Assembly: GCA_944376235.1 (NCBI GenBank)
Contig: CALWCA010000016.1
Location: 1 to 64,000, forward strand
DNA length: 64,000 nt
DNA from: an uncultured Clostridia bacterium
Lineage (GTDB): Bacteria > Bacillota > Clostridia > Oscillospirales > Feifaniaceae
Direction: 5' to 3'
In this document: in pieces, positions 32,439-40,887 of the stretch
How the letters are laid out: each line of letters starts with the position of its first letter
How positions within the stretch are numbered: position 1 is the stretch's first letter
Notes under the pieces: model-generated
What the model was told of the DNA's origin: nothing
Databases searched by the model: none
Seen by the model: only the letters and a program-made list of their open reading frames with translations
Program-made: the position numbers and the translations under genes

Positions 32439-33512
32439 GTGAAGAGCTATCGCCGCGCAGACGAAGGGCTTGGATTTTTACTGCGCTATGAAAACGTGGC
32501 CTGGTATGAGAGGGGGGCGGTGTCCATTCTCGACCGCCGCATCTACCCCATCCGATGCGAGTTTGTCACCTGCCGCAGTCATACGGAGGTGGCCCAGGCC
32601 ATTGCCGACATGGTGACGCAGTCGGCGGGCCCTTACACGGCGGCCTCCATGGGCATGGCGCTGGCCGCCTGGGAGGGGAGGGACAGGGCCGATTTGCCAG
32701 ACTATCTTCGCAAGGCGGCCCATACGCTTTCGCACGCCCGCCCCACCACCGTGGCGCGCATGGAGGCCATCACCGAGGGCTGCCTGAAGGCCGGGCTGGA
32801 GGCGCTGGCCTGCGGACAGCCTGCCGACGAAGCCATTTTCCGCTATGCCCTGGGGCTGCTGGAGTATCGCTACACCCGCCTATCCCACACGGCGGTGACG
32901 CTGGTCGACCACTTCCCCAGGCAGGGGACGGTCATGACCCAGTGCTTTGCCGAGACCATCGTGGGCACCATGCTGCGGGAGGCGGCCGAAAGAGGCTACG
33001 ACATCAAACTCATCTGCCCCGAAACGCGCCCCTATCTGCAGGGTGCGCGGCTGACGGCGTCGGTCGCCTGTGACCAGGGCGTCGACGTCACCGTGATCAC
33101 CGACAACATGCCGGGCTATGTCATGAAGGAGAAAAAGGTCGACATCTTCACCTCGGCGGCCGACGCCATCTGTATGGACGGGCACATTGTCAACAAGATC
33201 GGCACCTTTCAGATTGCCCTTTGCGCCCACTACCACGGCATTCCCTACTTTGTCACCGGGGCGCCGGACAAAAAGCACGAGACGGTGGAGGGTGTCGTCA
33301 TCGAGCAGCGCGACGGGGAGCTGGTCATGGAGGCGCTGGGAGTGCGCACCACCAAGCCCGGCGTCAAGGGCTTTTATCCCGCCTTTGACATCACGCCGCC
33401 CACCCTGGTGTCGGGGGTGGCCACCGACAAGGGCATGTTCTCGCCCTATGACCTGGCCCGCTATTATGAGGGCGGCGGGGAAAGCGGCCTTTACGCCACG
33501 GCAAATGCCTGA
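32439..33512 (+). CDS. MtnA / eIF-2B-alpha family protein (isomerase-like)
   Basis: 357 residues from a GTG start with AAGGAAGGA upstream. It belongs to the family of S-methyl-5-thioribose-1-phosphate isomerase, ribose-1,5-bisphosphate isomerase and eIF2B. A Cys stands where MtnA has its catalytic Cys (VMTQCFAETIVG), VITDNMPGYVM is kept, and VNKIGTFQIALCAHYHGIPYFV matches closely. But the usual GADRI motif reads SAADAI, and the N-terminal RGAPAIG motif is not recognisable, so the substrate may differ from methylthioribose phosphate. A flavin reductase and an SDR follow in the same direction, which are not methionine-salvage genes. Confidence 0.75.
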   Translation: MKSYRRADEGLGFLLRYENVAWYERGAVSILDRRIYPIRCEFVTCRSHTEVAQAIADMVTQSAGPYTAASMGMALAAWEGRDRADLPDYLRKAAHTLSHARPTTVARMEAITEGCLKAGLEALACGQPADEAIFRYALGLLEYRYTRLSHTAVTLVDHFPRQGTVMTQCFAETIVGTMLREAAERGYDIKLICPETRPYLQGARLTASVACDQGVDVTVITDNMPGYVMKEKKVDIFTSAADAICMDGHIVNKIGTFQIALCAHYHGIPYFVTGAPDKKHETVEGVVIEQRDGELVMEALGVRTTKPGVKGFYPAFDITPPTLVSGVATDKGMFSPYDLARYYEGGGESGLYATANA

Positions 33513-33569
33513 GAAAAGGGGCAGGCTTTGCCCAAGAGAAACGGGGAAAAGAAAGGAGACAAAAAGAAG

Positions 33570-34058
33570 ATGAAACAGGAGTTCTGGAAAAAGTCATTTG
33601 AGGTTTTTGACAAGGACTGGGCGCTGCTGACGGCCGGGGAAAAGGGCGGCTTCAATTCCATGACCGTCTCCTGGGGCGGGCTTGGGACGCTGTGGAACAA
33701 GCCGGTGGCAACGGTGTATGTCAAGCCGGTGCGCCATACGCACGGCTTCATGGAGCAAAGCGAGTATTTCACGCTGGGCTTTTACGACGCCTCTTATCAT
33801 GAGGTGCTGGAGCGGGTGTACGGCGGCCTGTCCGGCAGGGATGCCGACAAGGCGGCCCTGTCCGGCTTTACGCCGGTGTTCGGGGAGGGCTTTGTCACCT
33901 ACCGGCAGGCATGGGTCACGCTGGTGTGCAAAAAAATCTATCGGCAGGACATGCAGGCAGACGGCATGCCCGACAATATAAGAGAGGAATATTACAAGGA
34001 TGAGGCGCCCCACACCGTCTACTGGGGTGAGGTTGTGCAGGTGCTTGGGGCAGAATAG
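33570..34058 (+). CDS. Flavin reductase-like FMN-binding protein
   Basis: 162 residues from MKQEFWKKS (AAAGGAGAC upstream). The opening ALLTAGEKGGFNSMTVSWGGLGTLWNKPVATVYVKPVRHTH is the FMN-binding split-barrel signature of the flavin-reductase/FlaRed group, and the YFTLGFYD strand follows. Members bind FMN and pass electrons from NAD(P)H or act on small substrates. The role here is open. It lies 57 bp after the MtnA-like gene and 111 bp before an SDR, all rightward, suggesting an operon. Confidence 0.85.
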   Translation: MKQEFWKKSFEVFDKDWALLTAGEKGGFNSMTVSWGGLGTLWNKPVATVYVKPVRHTHGFMEQSEYFTLGFYDASYHEVLERVYGGLSGRDADKAALSGFTPVFGEGFVTYRQAWVTLVCKKIYRQDMQADGMPDNIREEYYKDEAPHTVYWGEVVQVLGAE

Positions 34059-34169
34059 GATGTTTTTTGGAAACCCGCTTTGGCGCGCCGTTGCGCGCAG
34101 GGGAGGCCTTCCAAAACGAAAGGTTTGCCCCTTTCTTGCGTGGTCAGCAGGGGAAAAGGAGAAAAAAGC

Positions 34170-34898
34170 ATGAAAACCGTTCTTATTACCGGGGCTTCGC
34201 GCGGCATCGGCGCGGCCATGGCGGGGGAGTTTGCCAGGGCGGGCTATGCCGTGGCAATCAACTACTGCCGCAGCGAGAATGCGGCAAGGGAGCTTGCCGC
34301 AGGGCTGGCGCGGGAGGGCTGCGTGGCCGCCTGCTACCGGGCCGACGTGGCCGACAGCGCCCAGGTGCAGAGCATGGTGCGCGCGGCGGAGCGGGACCTT
34401 GGCAGCATCGCGGTGCTGGTCAACAACGCCGGCATTTCGCAGACAGGCCTTTTGACCGACCTCGACGATGCGGGCTGGCGGCGGCTGTGGGAGGTCAATG
34501 TGAGCGGCGCGCTGTATTGCAGCCGCGCCGTGCTGCCCGGCATGCTGCGCCGGGGAGAGGGCGTCATTTTGAACCTGTCCTCCATGTGGGGGCAGGTGGG
34601 CGGCTCCTGCGAGGTGGCCTATTCCGCCACCAAGGCGGCGCTCATCGGCATGACGAAGGCGCTGTCCAAGGAGGTAGGGCCCTCAGGGGTGCGCGTCAAC
34701 TGCATCGCCCCCGGCGTGATTGACACCGAGATGAACGGGGCGCTGGACGAGCAGGCCAAGGAGGAGCTGGCGCTTGAGACGCCGCTTCGCCGCATGGGAC
34801 GCGCGCAGGAGGTGGCGCAGCTTGCCCTGTGGCTGTCCTCCGACAAGGCCGCCTTCGTGACAGGCCAGGTGGTGGCGGTCAACGGCGGATTTTGCTGA
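34170..34898 (+). CDS. Short-chain dehydrogenase/reductase (FabG-like)
   Basis: 242 residues from MKTVLITG (AAAAGGAGA upstream). A classical SDR: the NAD(P)-binding TGASRGIGAAMA, NNAG, catalytic Ser in LSSMWG, Tyr and Lys in YSATK, and the C-terminal GQVVAVNGG. It reduces or oxidises a carbonyl/alcohol group with NAD(P)(H). The similarity is to 3-oxoacyl-ACP reductases, but no fatty-acid genes are nearby, so the substrate is unknown. It is the last gene of the putative MtnA-like/flavin-reductase/SDR operon. Confidence 0.88.
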   Translation: MKTVLITGASRGIGAAMAGEFARAGYAVAINYCRSENAARELAAGLAREGCVAACYRADVADSAQVQSMVRAAERDLGSIAVLVNNAGISQTGLLTDLDDAGWRRLWEVNVSGALYCSRAVLPGMLRRGEGVILNLSSMWGQVGGSCEVAYSATKAALIGMTKALSKEVGPSGVRVNCIAPGVIDTEMNGALDEQAKEELALETPLRRMGRAQEVAQLALWLSSDKAAFVTGQVVAVNGGFC

Positions 34899-35058
34899 GC
34901 TGGCACCTCCTAGCGGGACTGCACGCACCGACCGCTTCAGATGTCAAAAGGGCGTTTTGAATGGCTCCCTGCCTGCCGCGCGCACCTGCTGTTGCCGCAG
35001 GGAGGGTTTGAGCCAAACAAGGCGGCATCGGGGCAAAGAGCCCCCTTGACAAAAAACA

Positions 35059-35097
35059 AGCGCAGACGAAACTGCCCGTCTGCGCTCGGTTTTGTTT
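35059..35097. terminator. Bidirectional terminator
   Basis: AGCGCAGACG (35059-35068) pairs with CGTCTGCGCT (35077-35086). TTTTGTTT follows on the plus strand and TTGTTTTTTG on the minus strand. It separates the SDR and ECF genes. Confidence 0.85.
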
Positions 35098-35144
35098 GAG
35101 AGGGACTGGGGACCTTGCGGCCGTTGTGCAGGCCCTGTGGCGCG

Positions 35145-35726
35145 TTATTTGACGGCCCGACTGTCGGGGATGACGCCGGCAGACTGCAGGGCGCGGTAGA
35201 TAATAGGCACCACAATGATGGCTGCCGCCAGCTCGATAGTGCCGTTGACGGCAATCAACGTGGACAAAATGGTCTTGAAGAGCTCGAAAAAGGCGCGGTA
35301 GCTTTCGATCATGCCGCCGAAGATATACATGGCAGACAGCACCAAAACGGTATTGGTGAGAGTAGCTGCGGCGCCCGCCACGGCCACGGCGCCCAGATCC
35401 TTCATGTGACGGCGTGCCCAGGCAAAAACAAGGCCCGCCACCATGCCGACAAAGATACGGGGCAGAACCGAAATCAAAGGATTGGTGAAAAGAATCCAGG
35501 CCGGGTTGGTGAAGGCGCGAAGCACACAGGTGAAGCCCCAGACGAAGCCGAGCAGCGTGCCGGCTTTCCAGCCAAGGCACACAGCGCCAAGGATGACCAC
35601 CAGGTGCAAGGTTGTGATTTCGACTGCGCCATAGTTGATGTAGCCGGTGTAGGGAATGACCGTCATGACAATGATGAGAGCAATGAAGACCGAGGTTAAA
35701 ACCAGGTTTCGAGTGTTTTTGGCCAT
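35145..35726 (-). CDS. ECF transporter S component
   Basis: 193 residues with about six membrane helices. It fits the substrate-binding S subunits of energy-coupling-factor vitamin importers (PF12822 type), with the usual N-terminal LVLTSVFIALIIVMTVIPY and the loop VEITTLHLVVILGAVCLGWKAGTLLG. It would dock on a shared EcfAAT module encoded elsewhere. The vitamin cannot be assigned. GGGGAGG precedes the ATG. A hairpin leader and a clear promoter lie upstream, and the -35 faces that of the divergent DMT gene. Confidence 0.85.
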   Translation of the reverse strand: MAKNTRNLVLTSVFIALIIVMTVIPYTGYINYGAVEITTLHLVVILGAVCLGWKAGTLLGFVWGFTCVLRAFTNPAWILFTNPLISVLPRIFVGMVAGLVFAWARRHMKDLGAVAVAGAAATLTNTVLVLSAMYIFGGMIESYRAFFELFKTILSTLIAVNGTIELAAAIIVVPIIYRALQSAGVIPDSRAVK

Positions 35727-35774
35727 TGCATTTTCCTCCCCTTGTTTGAGAAAGAGTGATTTGCTGACGCATAA

Positions 35775-35812
35775 CGACAGCCCTGAACAGCAGGTGCCAG
35801 GCCGGGCTGTCG
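35775..35812 (-). promoter_or_regulatory. Leader hairpin of the ECF S-component gene
   Basis: CGACAGCCC (35775-35783) pairs with GGGCTGTCG (35804-35812) around a 20-base GC-rich loop, directly after the predicted transcription start and about 50 bases before the start codon. Vitamin ECF genes are often riboswitch-controlled, but no known aptamer was recognised. Confidence 0.45.
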
Positions 35813-35821
35813 ATTATGTTT

Positions 35822-35850
35822 ATTATGAGACTTGATTTTTGAAAAGTCAA
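35822..35850 (-). promoter_or_regulatory. Promoter of the ECF S-component gene
   Basis: On the minus strand TTGACT (35850-35845), 17 bases, CATAAT (35827-35822). Confidence 0.7.
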
Positions 35851-35863
35851 GCGTTGAGCCCTC

Positions 35864-35892
35864 TTGACTTGGAAATTTAAGCGTGATAAACT
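35864..35892 (+). promoter_or_regulatory. Promoter of the DMT transporter gene
   Basis: TTGACT (35864-35869), 17 bases, TAAACT (35887-35892). With the divergent -35 it forms the inverted repeat AAGTCAAG-N11-CTTGACTT (35844-35870). Confidence 0.6.
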
Positions 35893-35959
35893 ACATCAAT
35901 ACACATTTTAGGGTGGATTGGAGAAATAAGAGACTTCGTTTAAGGGAGACGGGGAAACC

Positions 35960-36913
35960 ATGTCAAATCCGCAAGCCGGGGAGAGAAGCTCCCTGTTTTA
36001 TGCCGGACTGATTGCACTGCAGTGCCTGCTGTGGGGGGTTGGCAACCCGCTTATGAAGATCGGGATTTCCCGCATGCCGCCCTTGCTGCTTTTGACGCTG
36101 CGGTATCTGGCAGCCACGGCGTTTTTTGCCCTCTTTTTCGGCAGACGCTGCCTCAGGGGGCTCGGGAGAGTTTCGCATGCCGTTTTAGCGGCGGTGTGCG
36201 GCTTTACGGCCATGTCCTTTATCAGCGCCAACCTGGGCCTGCTTTACACCTCCGCCACAAACGCCAGCTTCCTCATGGGCATGACGGTGCTCTTCGCCCC
36301 TTTTTTCGCGCCTGTGTTTCTCGGTACGCGTTTTCAGCCAAGAGCTCTTTTGCCGGTGGCCGTGACAGTGGCCGGGCTCTATCTTCTGTGCGGCATGAGC
36401 GGGGTGCCCAGGATTGGGCTCGGCGAGTACCTGGGCTTGCTGAGCGCCTGCTGTGGGGCGGCATCCATGGTGCTCACGCCAAAGCTGCTCACGGAGATGG
36501 ACGCCGTATCCCTGGCCGCTACGCAGTCGGCCACGACCGGGCTCTGCTGCCTTGCCGCCTCGCTTCTGATGGAGGGGATACCGCAGCTGGGGGAAATTCC
36601 CGTGGTGAGCTGGGTGGTGATTGGCTACTCTGTGATTGCCTGTACCGTGATCGCCTATCTCCTGCAAAACACGGCGCTGCGCTATCTCGAGCCCTGCTAT
36701 GTGGCGCTGCTCATGTGCTCTGAGCCGGTTTTTTCGGCCGTGGCCTCCTTTTTCATTTTGCGGGAGCGCCTGAGTGCGGGGAGCTTTGCCGGCGCGCTGC
36801 TGATTTTGGCCAGCATGGCCATGGCCTCGCTTGGCCAAAGGGAGTGCTTGAAGCAGCAGGCGGAGCCTTTGCCGGGTGGGGCGGAGGCCATAGAAGGTCG
36901 GAACGCGCATTGA
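35960..36913 (+). CDS. EamA/DMT-superfamily transporter
   Basis: 317 residues with ten predicted membrane helices in two EamA repeats (about 10-140 and 155-290). The N-terminal helix pair (LIALQCLLWGVGNPLMKIG) and the second-repeat ending (LEPCYVALLMCSEPVFSAVASFFILRE) are typical of RhaT/EamA-type drug/metabolite transporters. Such proteins usually export amino acids or metabolites, or import nucleotide-sugar-like compounds; the substrate is not predictable. GGGAGACGGGG precedes the ATG. It is divergent from the ECF S component across a symmetric promoter pair and ends at a good terminator. Confidence 0.88.
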   Translation: MSNPQAGERSSLFYAGLIALQCLLWGVGNPLMKIGISRMPPLLLLTLRYLAATAFFALFFGRRCLRGLGRVSHAVLAAVCGFTAMSFISANLGLLYTSATNASFLMGMTVLFAPFFAPVFLGTRFQPRALLPVAVTVAGLYLLCGMSGVPRIGLGEYLGLLSACCGAASMVLTPKLLTEMDAVSLAATQSATTGLCCLAASLLMEGIPQLGEIPVVSWVVIGYSVIACTVIAYLLQNTALRYLEPCYVALLMCSEPVFSAVASFFILRERLSAGSFAGALLILASMAMASLGQRECLKQQAEPLPGGAEAIEGRNAH

Positions 36914-36932
36914 GCGAAACATTGTCTGACAA

Positions 36933-36968
36933 GAAAGGACTACCGCAATGGGTAGTCCTTTCTTTTTG
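36933..36968 (+). terminator. Terminator of the DMT transporter gene
   Basis: GAAAGGACTACC (36933-36944) pairs with GGTAGTCCTTTC (36951-36962), then TTTTTG. It can also serve the converging dnaJ transcript. Confidence 0.85.
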
Positions 36969-37052
36969 TCATGAAAGCTTTGCACAGCCCGGGGGAGAAA
37001 AGGCTTTTTCGTTTCCCCGCCCGGCGCGAAAAGGCGCCCTCAAGAGATCCCT

Positions 37053-38216
37053 TCAGTCAAGGGCGTCCTTTAGGCGGTCAATAAATTTCTTTTTGCCTTC
37101 CTTTTCGTCGCTGACGATGGGCTTCGCTCCGCCCTTCATGGCGCGGTCGAAATCCACAAGGCGCTCTTTTTGCTCATTTGTCAGGTTTTTGGGCACCTCT
37201 ACCGTTACCTTGACGTATTGGTCGCCGCGTCCGCGGGAATTGAGGTGCTGAATGCCCCTATTTTGAAGCCGGAAGGTGGTGTGGCTTGCCGTTCCGGCCG
37301 GAATCTTTTGCAGAACCTTGCCGTCGAGCGTGGGCACTTCAAGGTCGGCGCCCAGACAGGCGTCGGCAAAGGAGATGGGCACTTCAAGAAAGACGTCGCT
37401 GCCGCGCCGCTCAAAGAGAGGATGCGGACGCACGGAAATGCTCACCATCAGATCCCCGGCCGGGCCTCCACGGGAGCCGGCATTGCCCTCGCCACGGATG
37501 CAAAGCGTCTGCCCGTCGTCAATGCCGGCAGGGATATTGACCTTGATTTTCCGGGTGCGGCGCACCTTGCCCTTTCCCTTACAGGTCTGGCAGGGGCTTT
37601 TGATGATCTGACCGGTGCCTCCGCACTTGTCACACACGCGCGTGGTGCTCATGACGCCAAAGGCGGTGCGCTGCTGTACGCGAACCTGACCGGTGCCGTG
37701 ACACTGTGTACAGGTTTCCGTGGAGGTTCCGGGTGCGGCGCCCGTCCCCGAACAGGTCTCGCAGTTTTCAATGCGGATGACCTCCACCTCCTTTTTGAGG
37801 CCGAAAGCCGCCTCCTCAAAGGAAATGATGGTGCTGGCATGCGCGTCGTCCCCCCTGCGGGGACGGTTGGGGTTCGCCTGCCCGCCAAAGCCGCCGAAAC
37901 CACCGCCGAAGAAGCTTGAGAAGATATCCCCCAGGTCTTCGAAACCGCCGTAGCCCCCGCCAAAGCCGGCACCGCCTCCGTAGTTGGGGTCGACGCCTGC
38001 GTGGCCGTATTGATCATACATCTGCCGCTTTTGAGGGTCCGAGAGAACCTCATAGGCCTCCTGGGCCTCCTTGAACTTCTCTTCGGCCTCCTTGTTGCCG
38101 GGGTTGCGGTCGGGGTGGTATTTTTTGGCGAGGGTGCGGTAGGCTTTTTTGATTTCGTCGTCCGAAGCGCCCTTGGAGACGCCCAGGACGTCGTAATAGT
38201 CACGTTTTTCAGCCAT
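37053..38216 (-). CDS. dnaJ: Chaperone DnaJ (Hsp40)
   Basis: 387 residues. J-domain at 1-70 with the HPD motif ([16 protein letters not shown]), a Gly/Phe-rich linker (about 75-120), four zinc-finger repeats ([32 protein letters not shown]), and two C-terminal substrate-binding domains. It delivers unfolded proteins to DnaK and stimulates its ATPase. It is the last gene of the hrcA-grpE-dnaK-dnaJ operon. The C-terminal Lys-rich tail ([17 protein letters not shown]) is slightly longer than in E. coli. Confidence 0.97.
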   Translation of the reverse strand: MAEKRDYYDVLGVSKGASDDEIKKAYRTLAKKYHPDRNPGNKEAEEKFKEAQEAYEVLSDPQKRQMYDQYGHAGVDPNYGGGAGFGGGYGGFEDLGDIFSSFFGGGFGGFGGQANPNRPRRGDDAHASTIISFEEAAFGLKKEVEVIRIENCETCSGTGAAPGTSTETCTQCHGTGQVRVQQRTAFGVMSTTRVCDKCGGTGQIIKSPCQTCKGKGKVRRTRKIKVNIPAGIDDGQTLCIRGEGNAGSRGGPAGDLMVSISVRPHPLFERRGSDVFLEVPISFADACLGADLEVPTLDGKVLQKIPAGTASHTTFRLQNRGIQHLNSRGRGDQYVKVTVEVPKNLTNEQKERLVDFDRAMKGGAKPIVSDEKEGKKKFIDRLKDALD

Positions 38217-38301
38217 AAACTTGTTCCCTCAATACGTTGTTTTCGCCGCAGATGTTCTTACCTGCGCGTTTTGGTTTTGCAAACGGAGAGCAAAACCGGG
38301 G

Positions 38302-38338
38302 GGCGCGCCGCGAAAGAGCGTTCTTTTCGCGGCGCGCC
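38302..38338 (-). other. Intercistronic hairpin between dnaK and dnaJ
   Basis: GGCGCGCCGCGAAA (38302-38315) pairs with TTTCGCGGCGCGCC (38325-38338). On the minus strand it is followed only by CCCCGGTTTTGC, a weak T run, so it may lower dnaJ transcription or protect dnaK mRNA. Confidence 0.6.
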
Positions 38339-38350
38339 AAGGGTGCCGGA

Positions 38351-40174
38351 TTATTTCACGTCCTCATAGTCGGCATCGACCACGTCGCCGTCAAAGCCGG
38401 CATTGTTGTCCGTGCCGCCGCCCTGGGCCTGCGCATCGGCCTGCGCCTGCTGATAGAGCTTTTCTGAGATGGAGTAGAACTTCTGGGTCAGGGCCTCGGT
38501 GTCCTGCTTGATCTTTTCGGTGTCGCCGGCCTCAAGCGACTTCTTGAGGGTGGCAACCGCCTCCTCGATGCCGCTCTTCTCGTCGGCAGAGAGCTTGTCG
38601 CCCAGCTCCTCCACGGCCTTTTCGGTCTGGTAGACGAGCTGCTCGGCGTTGTTCTTCACCTCGACTTCTTCTTTGCGCTTCTTGTCCTCGGCGGCAAACT
38701 GCTCGGCTTCCTTCACGGCCTTGTCAATCTCGTCCTTGGTGAGGTTGGTGGAGGCGGTGATGGTGATATTCTGCTGCTTGCCGGTGCCAAGGTCCTTGGC
38801 CGAGACATTCACGATGCCGTTGGCGTCGATATCAAAGGTGACCTCAATCTGCGGCACGCCGCGGCGGGCGGCGGGGATCCCGTCGAGGTGGAAGCGGCCC
38901 AGCGTCTTGTTGCCGGAGGCCATTTCACGCTCGCCCTGCAGCACATGCACTTCCACGGAGGTCTGGTTGTCGGCCGCCGTCGAGAAAATCTGGCTCTTCT
39001 TGGTCGGGATGGTGGTGTTGCGCTCGATGAGCTTGGTGAAAACGCCGCCCAGCGTCTCGATGCCAAGGGACAGAGGCGTCACATCCAGCAGCAGCAGATC
39101 CTTGACGTCGCCCGCCAGAACGCCGGCTTGAATGGCGGCGCCCACGGCGACGCACTCGTCGGGGTTGATGCCCTTGTAGGGCTCTTTGCCCGTGATATTC
39201 TTGACGGCGTCCTGCACAGCGGGGATACGGGTGGAACCGCCCACCAGCAGCACCTTGCCGAGGTCGGAGGCGGACAGGTTGGCATCCTTGAGCGCCTTGC
39301 GCACCGGCTCCAGGGTGGCCTCGACCAAATCGGCCGTCAGCTCGTTGAACTTTGCGCGGGTCAGCGTGATGTCCAGATGCTTGGGGCCGTTGGCGTCGGC
39401 CGTGATGAAGGGCAGGTTGATCTGCGCCGTGGTCATGCCGGACAGCTCAATTTTCGCCTTTTCGGCAGCCTCCTTGAGGCGCTGCACCGCCATCTTGTCG
39501 TTAGACAAATCAATGCCAGATTCGGCCTTGAAGGTGTCAATGAGATATTTCATGATGCGCTCGTCAAAATCGTCGCCGCCCAGATGGGTGTTGCCGTTGG
39601 TGGACAGCACCTCCACGACGCCGTCGCCGATCTCCAGGATGGAGACATCGAAGGTGCCGCCGCCCAGGTCGTAAACCATGACCTTTTGCTCGTGGTCCTT
39701 GTCGATGCCGTAGGCCAAAGCGGCCGCGGTGGGCTCGTTGATGATGCGCAGCACTTCAAGGCCCGCAATCTTGCCGGCGTTCTTGGTGGCCTGGCGCTGG
39801 GAGTCGTTGAAGTAGGCCGGCACGGTGATGACGGCCTGCGTCACCTTGGTGCCCAGGTAGTTTTCGGCGTCAGCTTTGAGCTTTTGCAAAATCATGGCCG
39901 AAATCTCTTCGGGGGAGTAGCTCTTGCCGCCGATGGAGACACGCTCGGCGGTGCCCATTTTACGCTTAATGGAAATCACGGTGCCGTCGGGGTTGGTGAT
40001 GGCCTGGCGCTTTGCAACCTGACCTACCATGCGCTCGCCGGTTTTGGAAAATGCCACGACCGAAGGCGTGGTTCTGCCTCCTTCCGCGTTGGGGATGACG
40101 ATGGCCTCGCCGCCCTCCATGACGGAGACGCAGGAATTGGTGGTTCCCAGATCAATACCGATGATCTTAGACAT
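38351..40174 (-). CDS. dnaK: Chaperone DnaK (Hsp70)
   Basis: 607 residues from [16 protein letters not shown] (ACAGGAGGA upstream; the longer frame has no site). It is the ATP-driven folding chaperone of the cytoplasm. The N-terminal ATPase (about 1-360) has [14 protein letters not shown] and [14 protein letters not shown]. The substrate domain follows (about 385-500), and the lid ends in a Gly/Gln-rich tail with the DADYEDVK end. It lacks the extra loop of Gram-negative DnaK, as expected for Bacillota. It is the third gene of the heat-shock operon. Confidence 0.98.
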   Translation of the reverse strand: MSKIIGIDLGTTNSCVSVMEGGEAIVIPNAEGGRTTPSVVAFSKTGERMVGQVAKRQAITNPDGTVISIKRKMGTAERVSIGGKSYSPEEISAMILQKLKADAENYLGTKVTQAVITVPAYFNDSQRQATKNAGKIAGLEVLRIINEPTAAALAYGIDKDHEQKVMVYDLGGGTFDVSILEIGDGVVEVLSTNGNTHLGGDDFDERIMKYLIDTFKAESGIDLSNDKMAVQRLKEAAEKAKIELSGMTTAQINLPFITADANGPKHLDITLTRAKFNELTADLVEATLEPVRKALKDANLSASDLGKVLLVGGSTRIPAVQDAVKNITGKEPYKGINPDECVAVGAAIQAGVLAGDVKDLLLLDVTPLSLGIETLGGVFTKLIERNTTIPTKKSQIFSTAADNQTSVEVHVLQGEREMASGNKTLGRFHLDGIPAARRGVPQIEVTFDIDANGIVNVSAKDLGTGKQQNITITASTNLTKDEIDKAVKEAEQFAAEDKKRKEEVEVKNNAEQLVYQTEKAVEELGDKLSADEKSGIEEAVATLKKSLEAGDTEKIKQDTEALTQKFYSISEKLYQQAQADAQAQGGGTDNNAGFDGDVVDADYEDVK

Positions 40175-40308
40175 AGTGAAATTCCTCCTGTATGGTGAAA
40201 AAATTTTAACAAAGGGATGGGGCAACAACCGTTGCCGGGGAAAGGTTTTATATCCTTCATTCGGTCCTTGCCCGAGGCAGTTGCCTGTTCAAGAGCCGAA
40301 AGGGATTG

Positions 40309-40866
40309 CTAGTTTGCCACCTTGACCATGGCGTGACGCACAACTTTGTCCTGATAGAGATATCCTTTCTGGAAGACCTCTACAATGGAGTTTTTGGGAA
40401 GGCTCTCGTCTTCCACATGCATCACGGCATTGTGAAGGTTGGGGTCAAATTCGCCAGAGGTGTCAATTTCGGTCAGACCCAGGGAGGTCAGCGTGGCGTT
40501 CAGTGCCTCAAGCACCTTGTCAAGGCCTGCGAGAATGTCCTCCGGATTGCCGTCGCGGTGGGCGTCGGCAAGCTGCAGGCTGTCAAGCACCGGCAAAAAC
40601 TTTTGCACGGTTTCGCTCACGACAAAGGCGGTGAGAGACTCACGCTCCCTGGCCGTCCTCTTTCGGAAATTGTCATACTCGGCGGCCAGGCGCATGTATT
40701 TATCGTTTTGTTCGGCGAGCTGCTGTTCCAAAGAGGGCTGCTCGGGTGCGTCCTGCGTGGCCGGCTGGCCGTCCTCCGGCACCTCGCTCTGGCAGGCGGT
40801 TTCCTTTTCTGACTGAGCCTCTTCGGTCTCGAGCTCCACTTCGGGATTTTTGGTTTCCTCGTTCAT
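40309..40866 (-). CDS. grpE: GrpE nucleotide exchange factor
   Basis: 185 residues. The acidic, Glu/Gln-rich N-terminal tail (about 1-50) leads to the long dimerisation helix (QLAEQNDKYMRLAAEYDNFRKRT), then the beta-domain ending VFQKGYLYQDKVVRHAMVKV. It releases ADP from DnaK. It starts 21 bases after hrcA with an AAAAAGGAG site, within the CIRCE-controlled operon. Confidence 0.96.
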   Translation of the reverse strand: MNEETKNPEVELETEEAQSEKETACQSEVPEDGQPATQDAPEQPSLEQQLAEQNDKYMRLAAEYDNFRKRTARERESLTAFVVSETVQKFLPVLDSLQLADAHRDGNPEDILAGLDKVLEALNATLTSLGLTEIDTSGEFDPNLHNAVMHVEDESLPKNSIVEVFQKGYLYQDKVVRHAMVKVAN

Positions 40867-40887
40867 GCCATAATACTCCTTTTTGCG

